A stretch of DNA of 64,000 nt from Amborella trichopoda (taxonomy: Eukaryota; Streptophyta; Magnoliopsida; Amborellales; Amborellaceae). The notes under the pieces are model-generated. The model was not told the origin of the DNA. It was given only the letters and a program-made list of their open reading frames with translations, and did not search any database. The number at the start of each line of letters is the position of its first letter. Position 1 is the first letter of the stretch. Below are positions 57,271 to 64,000 of this stretch, in pieces. Location: contig NW_006498507.1 in NCBI RefSeq assembly GCF_000471905.2, positions 4,796,688-4,860,687 of the forward strand. The letters are read 5' to 3'. The translations under genes and the position numbers were made by a program.

Positions 57271-58104
57271 AAAATAAATTTATGAAAGAGACTATAGGGG
57301 TCAGCACCAAAACAAACAGAGCGAAAATGTCTGGCTAAAAAGGACAAGCAACCAACTTTTTCAAAACAAAAAAGAACAAAAAAAACAAACGTGTAAATGT
57401 CTCCCTAAAAAAGGACAAGTACCAACTTTTTAAAACTAAAAAAACAAAAACGTAAGTCAATGAGGATTTGCCCCCTACCCTTTTTGGTGAGACATTGGTA
57501 ATAAGGTGAGACATCGGTATTATCACCGCCCCAGCCCACTCTTAATTTTTCAAAATAAGAAAACATCCTTTGCTGCGGAAATTACAAAAAAAAATGATCA
57601 ATCCCATTTTTTTTATTTTTTCAAAATTGTCTTTTGATCAACTCAAATTTTATTTTATTTTTATTTTTTGGTTAGTATGCCAGTGCCCCAAGCTTTAAGG
57701 CTCAACCCTACTAAAAAAAAAACTAAAAAAATCAAAAGCAAAAAAAAAAAAAAAATGGATTGAACGACCTTTGTAATTCTGCTTATAAGTGAACATTTTG
57801 TATTTTACCTAAAATTTTAAGATCCACACTTAAATCACTCAAAAAAAAAAAAAAAAAAAAAAAGAAGAGGAAAGCTCCAATACATCTCTAGTCCTTCTCA
57901 CTTGTTAATTGATTTATAGCTGTACAGTGATTCTTGCAATTTAAAGAGAGAGGGCAGGGGTACAGCTCCATTCTCTATGCCCATTTTCTTCCTATTTAAA
58001 CCCCATATCAATGGAGAGTTCTCAAAGTGATTTTTCATATTTTTAGAGAGAGCCTGAAGAAGTCTCTTTGTGTAAAGGTAAAGGATTTGGAGGGTTGGAG
58101 AAGC
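57271..58104. other. Upstream region of the steroleosin pseudogene
   Basis: Mostly A-rich low-complexity sequence with a long poly(A)-like run at 57840-57862. A TATTTAAAC motif near 57990, about 110 bp before the relic ATG, may be the old TATA box. Confidence 0.35.
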
Positions 58105-58779
58105 ATGGACTTGGTCACTAGATTCATGAACCTGATGTTTCCTCCCATTACTCTTTTCTTCCTCACTCTCATCTTCCCTATCTTTGCTCTTTTCAACCTC
58201 TCACTCTCTCTTTCGCACACCCAAGACTGAGGATGTGAGGCGGAAGGTCGTTCTCATAACTGGTGCTTCCTCCAGCATTGGGGCGGTGAAACAGAGAGCA
58301 CTTTGGGCAACTGTATCTAGCATTCTTGTATTGTACTTTTTGAGAAAGGTTTGGTGGTGGGTAAAAAGCAGCATATGTAGAGAGAGAGAGAGGGCCCAGT
58401 ATCATTTTACTTGGTTTCCCTGATAAATTGATGTGAAACTTGATGTTGTGTAATAATATGCAGCATATGGCGTATCAATATGCAAAAAGAGGCGCATGTC
58501 TGGTTCTTGTAGCAACGAGGGAGCAACACCTTCGAGAAGTTGCAGAGAAAACACGCAGCAACAGCTCACCCGAGGTACTCATCCTCCCTGCCGATGTAAC
58601 GAGACTCGATGGGTGCAAGAGGTTCATCCAACTTATTATACAATCCCTGGTAGATGCGTCTGCTACAGCAGGGGTTCCACTGCCAAGAACGAGTCTATAT
58701 AATGTAAGTGAAAATGAGTCTGTATAATGCAAGTGAAATGAATGACAGAGAGAGATGTTCAATCTCCACCCTGTTAAGA

Positions 58780-58810
<31 letters not shown>

Positions 58811-59613
58811 CTGTTCACTCTACACCCTGTTAAGAATCCTTGTTAAGACTCATGAGACAGACCCATTCATTCTGCACCAGGTTATAACCATGAGAGAGAG
58901 AGACCTATTCACTCTCCACCCTGTTATGTTAAAGCCCAGAGAGAGAGAAGGTCCAGCTTTTCTCTATTTTTTAATTACTGTAATACGCTTCATGGTTTTC
59001 AGGCTAGTAAAGCAGCTGTAGTTAATTTTTAGGAGACAATGAGGATGGAAATCGGGGACGAGATTGGGACTAAAATCGCAACACCTGGTTGGACCGAATC
59101 AGAGCTCAGCAAAGGCAAATTCATGAACTGCAACGGCATACAGGTGGATCAAAAGACAATGGATGAGAGAAAAACTACACCTAACTCACTTAACTGCAAG
59201 AGCGCCTCAAAAGATCTTCTGAGTCTAATGCTCACTAAGCTTTAGTGTCTCAGATTTACTTTCTACTTCAATATTTCTCAGAAAGCTCTGTTCTATAAGA
59301 TTTCCTCATTCTGATTCTACAATTATTGCTAAGCTTCAATGGAATCCTAACGATTTTGTTCGAGCTGGAGCAGGCTTTCGTCAGTGTCATGCCGGTTGTG
59401 CACGCAGATGAATGTGCAGAAGGAATTGTGAAGAGTGCATGTCAAGGAGAGAGAAACATAACAGGGCCATTCTGGGTCAGGAATTTGTTCCTCTACAGGC
59501 TCTTGGTCCCTGAGATGGTGGAATGGTCCTTTGCCCTGCTTTCTCCCACTAAACAAGGGGGAGGGAGGCAACTCCCAAGCAAGAGCCTTGCAGATGATGC
59601 AAAATCAAAATAA
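58105..59613 (+). pseudogene. Broken steroleosin paralog
   Basis: This is a degenerate copy of the gene at 33851-37345, on the opposite strand. Remnant exons are 58105-58285 (hydrophobic N-terminus, then VVLITGASSSIGA), 58464-58703 (HMAYQYAKRGACLVLVATRE...), 59003-59171 and 59374-59613 (NITGPFWVRNLFLYRLLVPE...DDAKSK, stop). Lesions: a frameshift near 58215; loss of the exon 2 end, all of exon 3 (with NNAG) and much of exon 4, fused without introns 2 and 3; an in-frame TAG at 59030 right after the YNASK-type motif; and a Gly-to-Ser change in the cofactor loop. The TATATAAT/GTAAGT donor and the CAG acceptors still match the functional gene. It cannot make an active dehydrogenase. Confidence 0.9.
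58704..59002 (+). repeat. Minisatellite in the pseudogene intron (matches intron 4)
   Basis: Imperfect units of the form GAGAGA..C.TTCACTCT.CACCCTGTTA recur at about 58760, 58805, 58860 and 58905, with a long GA run at 58781-58811. Same motif and same intron position as in the functional gene. Confidence 0.75.
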
Positions 59614-59639
59614 TCACATAATGGAAAGGAGGAAAAATG

Positions 59640-60580
59640 AGATCTTGGCTTGGCACACAGGGCACTAAGTGATTGGGGTTGGCTACATGAATCATGATCC
59701 TCTAACAGAGTAATTGGGGTTGGAAAGGAGTTAAAATAAAATCGGATTACTTCCAACCACGTCCTTTTGGGCCTACCCCTTGCATTTTTCAATCCTTACA
59801 CTTGAATTAACTCACACCTCCTAACAGGTGTTGTACTGGATCGACGTTACACATGGCCAGCCCACCTAAATCTACCCTCTCCCATCTTATTGCCTATTGG
59901 TGCCACATCTAAACTTTCCCAAATGGATTCATTTCAGATTCTATCCCTTCTTGTCTTGCCACTCATCTTCGCTACACTCATTTTATGGGTGCATTGTCTT
60001 TTTCCGCCCAACATTCTGCCCCATAAAGCAAAGTTGGTCTTACAGCTTTCCTATAAAACTTACCCTTCAGCTTCATTGGTATGCGGCGATCACATAAAAT
60101 TCCAGTTGCACATCTCCACTGTGCGACATCTTCCTCAATCGGTCCATTTTCTTGGATTATCAACCCAATGGATCAAAAGTGTAGTCTTTTTTATACTTAT
60201 TGGCCGTCAATCTTAACTACTTCCTTGTCTCTACTCCTATTAGTATTAAACTTGCATTCCATATACTCTGTCTTAGTCCGACTAATTTTAAAACCTTTGG
60301 ATTCTAGAGCATCATTCCAAAGTTCTAACATTGTGTTCACGTCATTTCGGGTCTCATCGATCAAAACTATATCATCTGCGAATAACATGCACCACGATAC
60401 GTCATCCTGCAAGTACGTAGTTAAGTCGTCCATAACTAAGACAAAGAGGTACAGGCTCAATGCTGACCCTTAATGCAGACCTATTGTCACTGAAAACTCA
60501 CTCGTCTCTCCACTAGTTATTCTCACAATAGTTAGCGCTCCATCCTACATATCTCTCATCATGCATATGCAAATGTATAT
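59640..60580 (-). pseudogene. Reverse-transcriptase fragment of a LINE
   Basis: On the minus strand, in broken frames: TIVRITSGETSEFSVTIGLH, then [32 protein letters not shown] (FADD in place of YADD, the RT catalytic motif), [48 protein letters not shown], and ARGRPKRTWLEVIR near 59750. These are consecutive blocks of the palm-to-C-terminal part of plant L1-clade ORF2, often mis-annotated as host genes. Stops (e.g. after GLH and KIDGQ) and frame changes show it is dead. It abuts the 3' end of the steroleosin pseudogene and belongs to a different LINE lineage from the RNase H elements. Confidence 0.8.
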
Positions 60581-61559
60581 TAACACAAAACGTATATGAG
60601 CATAAATGTAATTTGGTGCTGAACCCAATTACAAGCATAAAAGGTGTAATATGTATGGTAATATGCATCCTTTACATAGCACCAATGTTTTAAAATTCGG
60701 ACCATAGGGGTCGAGCCGGTCGCCCTCAAGTACCAATTCGAACTTGCCAACATTTAAATCTTAGTTGTTTAAAACTTTCAATGAGGTTTAGAATTCTCAG
60801 ACACCCTAGAAACAATATTTCTTTGATATTAATACTTGAAAATATTTTGGGAGAAACTTTCTAAATCCCGATTCCGACCCATCCCTACCAGTTCCAGTTC
60901 TAACCACGAAAGCCAGTTGATCTAGTCCTACTTTGAAACACTCATAATATGTGCAGGTTGCTAATTCGTAGATAAAGAAAACCATGGTATCAAGCATTCA
61001 GGCGAGTACAAAATTCACTAGATGTATGCATATGAAGCGTTCATGAGCTGTCTAAATATTCATGTAGACTACTTAGGCTGTTACGGAACTTAATGCATCC
61101 ATGACACCTGTTTACATTGGTGTTCATGTTCATGTACAAGATGCACATGCATCCAAGCTTTAGGCATGCTCCCATGTAAATTCTGGTCATGAAAAACTAA
61201 AACACTATGTGAATGAACAAAAAGAGCAACCACGTAAATTCTGGTCATGAAAAATTTAAACAATATGTGAATGAACAAAAAGAGCAACCTGCAGTTGTCT
61301 TTAAGATCATAAGAACCAGAGAACCATCACACATAATTATGAACAATGCCCACACATAGTTATGTACAATGCCTGTAAGACCACCCATAGCGTCTGACAT
61401 TCATTCAGCTACTTGCAGAAGGCCCAAAGGACATACATATAGGAGGATTAATTTTGAAAGAACGGTTGAAGGAATGTACCAAATGCCATCTCCTCATATC
61501 AAACCTGATGCAACCGTCTCTGAGTATGCCTCTGCCTCCTCCTCATTGATCCTCTCCCA
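60581..61559. other. Gene-free spacer with a 58-bp tandem repeat
   Basis: Only one structured feature is seen: two tandem units at 61176-61233 and 61234-61289 (GTAAATTCTGGTCATGAAAA ... GAATGAACAAAAAGAGCAAC). The rest shows no gene, RNA or mobile-element signature. Confidence 0.5.
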
Positions 61560-63571
61560 AACATTCAAAATCACCGACCAAAGAGAGAGCTTTGGCAGGA
61601 AGGAGAAGTAGGTTGTGCCATGCCACCACCCCCTTTGCCTGCACATTTCTAGTGATGAATGTACCTTTCTGGTTTACACTGTTTAAAATATTGTTTGAGA
61701 AATTAATCAAATCAAATGGAAAATTGTTTGAGAAAATAATTTAATCAAATGTATGTCTTTACTGTTTTCCTTTTTCCCCTTTCACAAAATTACAAAGGGA
61801 CTTCCTTGATCAAGTACCATTACAGATTAACCAACATTGCACTACCGATCTTGACTCAGCGTGTTTGAGTTACTGATGGACTATTGTACTAGTGCTATTA
61901 ATCACGCCGCAACTTAATTTTTCAAATTATTTAATAAAGAAATGTTCTAAAATGTGTTTCTTTCTTCCCAATCTGATTTTAGATGCTTTGAGGAAAACCT
62001 TCTTGCAGCTCCATAATATTTATTAAAAAAGATTGTGCTTTAATTTGTTTCTCTCATTTAATTTTACAAATTTCTAACGAAACTTAACATAAAAAGTTAT
62101 GAACTACTTCGTGAAAACTTGACCATTGATATCATTCTAAAAACGGTGGATTTTTAAGATCAAAGAATCTAAACTCTTAAGACATCCATATTTTCCGACA
62201 CCACAGGCACTCATTCATCAAAGCAATCTAAGTTGAAAGCAACCATGAACTTTGGAAAGTTATCAATCAATTAGATTATAGAGTTTGTAAGGATTTTCGT
62301 TTATGCATCACATTTTCATCTTTTCAGTATAATTCTGAACTGACAGTGACCTTTAAATCTTCAATGGCTGACATTTGTGCAAAACCACCCTAGGTTTCAA
62401 AGTCACAAAAAAACAAAGAAAGGTACTTCACATTTTGCTTATATTAAAAAATACAAGTACCAAACTAAAAACTCTACTAAAAAAAGGGAAAAATAGAGCA
62501 TACACCAATTGTTCTAACCTGCAATCAATAATCAAAGTTAAAAGAATATACCAATCCCTCCTTGTCAACTTCTTTCTAGATACCTTATTATCCCTAATAT
62601 CACTTAAAGTAACACCGCTTGTTCCAATTACTGAATTCGCCGTTGTCCCAAAAACTCTAATCTCATTGGGAAAAACTGTAAATCTGTGCTTAGTAATCCA
62701 CTGGTTTTGAGCTGATTTCAAGCAGGATCAGCTTCTGCAACTTTTCTTCAAAAACATAAATGTTTAAGAATTTTAAACAAGGTATAAGATTTTCAAATCA
62801 ATCTAGAGCCGATATCTTCATGATATAATACTCCAAAAAACAAGTATTTTACGGTGAAATATTCCAATAAATTACTTCAGCAACAAAGTGTGCAATAAGT
62901 CTGAATTTCATTTTATTTGTGCTACAGATCTCATAGCTATAATAATTCACCTAAATGAAAACAAGAGAGAGGGAAAGAGAGAGATGAATGCGCAAGAGAG
63001 GAAAATGTTACATCCACTAAAAGTTAAAAAGAGACGGGAAGAAAGGAATTCAAAAAATAACATTTATATTTTTTGAAAAAGAAAATTTTCAATTTTAGAT
63101 CATTGTCATTCTTGAGATTGTTGAACACTAAAATTTTGGATCCAAAATACATCTTTGAGATATATTTTGCAAAGAGACCGCGCAAGAATAGTGTTAGTCA
63201 GCCAATTCACCAAACGCTTTTTCCTCTGAACAATATAAGCTTTCCATCAATGAACAAGACCCAAATAACAACAAAAGCTCACATGACAATTTATAAAAGT
63301 AGATTTTGATTTCTAGAAATGGATCAGTATATTTCCAACATATTCTACTATTTTGAAAACACAATAAAAACAATAAAATCTAAACCTAGAAATCAAATTA
63401 CTATGCAACACGAATTTCAAGGGACTGAATTTTAATCAAAACTATATACAAAAATACCATAATCAATGAAATTGGTATAAAATTTCAATTCATTGCCCTC
63501 AGATCTCATAGCTATCATAATTCATCGAGTCACATAATGAAAGATGTTCATTGAGAGCCTCAACAGAGGGG

Positions 63572-63574
<3 letters not shown>

Positions 63575-63633
<59 letters not shown>

Positions 63634-63726
63634 GACGACGACGACACGACGACGACGACGACGACGTACGTAACGTAACGTAACTAACTACTACGTACGT
63701 ACGTACGTACGTAACTACTAACTAAC
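63575..63726 (+). repeat. GA, then GAC, then ACGT/ACTA simple repeats at a gap edge
   Basis: About 28 GA units (63575-63631) are followed by GAC units (63632-63665) and irregular ACGT/ACTA words up to the N run. Copy 1 of the segmental duplication has only a short GA-rich stretch here. The GAC and ACGT parts look like assembly or read artefact. Confidence 0.6.
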
Positions 63727-63804
63727 NNNNNNNNNNNNNNNNNNNNNNNNNNNNNNNNNNNNNNNNNNNNNNNNNNNNNNNNNNNNNNNNNNNNNNNNNN
63801 NNNN
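63727..63804. other. Assembly gap (78 N)
   Basis: A run of N inside the simple repeat of segmental copy 2. Confidence 0.99.
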
Positions 63805-64000
63805 AGTAGAGGACGAGAGAGAGAGAGGCCCAAAATGAACACCAATGCAGCGGCTCTCAAGAAAAAAATTCTTCCATCATCGGGCAATTACACCAATCTA
63901 TCTCAGACAGGATATGTAAGAAGGGGGAAAATCAATAAGAAAACCCCGTAGAAAAAAATAATGAGAAATCATTTTCAAAGCATCCCTCAAAAATGGGTAA

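Larger units (their letters stand above)
61560..64000 (+). repeat. Segmental duplication, copy 2 (runs off the window)
   Basis: Colinear with 52390-55990, in the same orientation, offset about 9.2 kb at the left and 8.3 kb at the right because copy 1 has extra insertions. It contains assembly gap 2 and an expanded GA tract. No gene is recognised. Confidence 0.85.

Noticed and set aside
60197..60460. 87-aa frame resembling a predicted plant protein
   Set aside because: It contains the FADD reverse-transcriptase motif and is one piece of a broken LINE, not a host gene.
63684..63887. Minus-strand frame across gap 2
   Set aside because: It reads through N and simple repeat.

Overview
The window is nuclear DNA of a flowering plant. 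It holds four intact plant genes with canonical GT-AG introns, AT-rich spacers, many short inverted-repeat (MITE-like) elements, plant LINE fragments carrying an RNase H domain, small LTR elements with initiator tRNA-Met primer sites, and GA/CT microsatellites. It looks like a repeat-rich, probably woody genome; I cannot name the species. Two runs of N mark assembly gaps (10546-10842 and 63727-63804).

Layout. 0-1 kb: a very large fold-back made by two inverted copies of one MITE. 2.1-3.0 kb (+): single-exon class I TCP transcription factor of the TCP20 type. 3-7.3 kb: gene-free, with local tandem duplications. 7.4-7.6 kb (-): small secreted six-cysteine defensin-like peptide. 8-18.8 kb: gene-poor, with MITEs, a gap-interrupted palindrome, a decayed coiled-coil gene fragment (14.5-15.0) and the 3' end of a dead LINE (16.8-17.5). 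18.97-33.26 kb (+): RMI1, eight exons, 894 aa, with two internal tandem-repeat arrays. Its 8.3-kb second intron carries a LINE that is itself interrupted by a 1.7-kb LTR element. 33.85-37.35 kb (-): complete six-exon steroleosin (11-beta-hydroxysteroid dehydrogenase-like), tail-to-tail with RMI1. 37.4-42.2 kb: dense MITE cluster. 42.34-52.09 kb (+): 13-exon WD40-repeat protein whose introns hold a mini-LTR element and a candidate solo LTR. 52.4-56.0 and 61.56-64.0 kb: two copies of a gene-free segmental duplication, copy 1 carrying three insertions that copy 2 lacks. Between them lie a broken second steroleosin copy (58.1-59.6, +) and a reverse-transcriptase fragment (59.6-60.6, -).

The genes do not form a pathway. 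TCP20 and RMI1 act in growth control and in DNA recombination repair (with TOP3A and a RecQ helicase); the steroleosin is an oil-body or ER dehydrogenase; the WD40 protein is a conserved plant protein of unassigned role here. The most distinctive features are the repeat-expanded RMI1, the datable nested transposons in its intron, and the steroleosin gene and pseudogene sharing a minisatellite intron.
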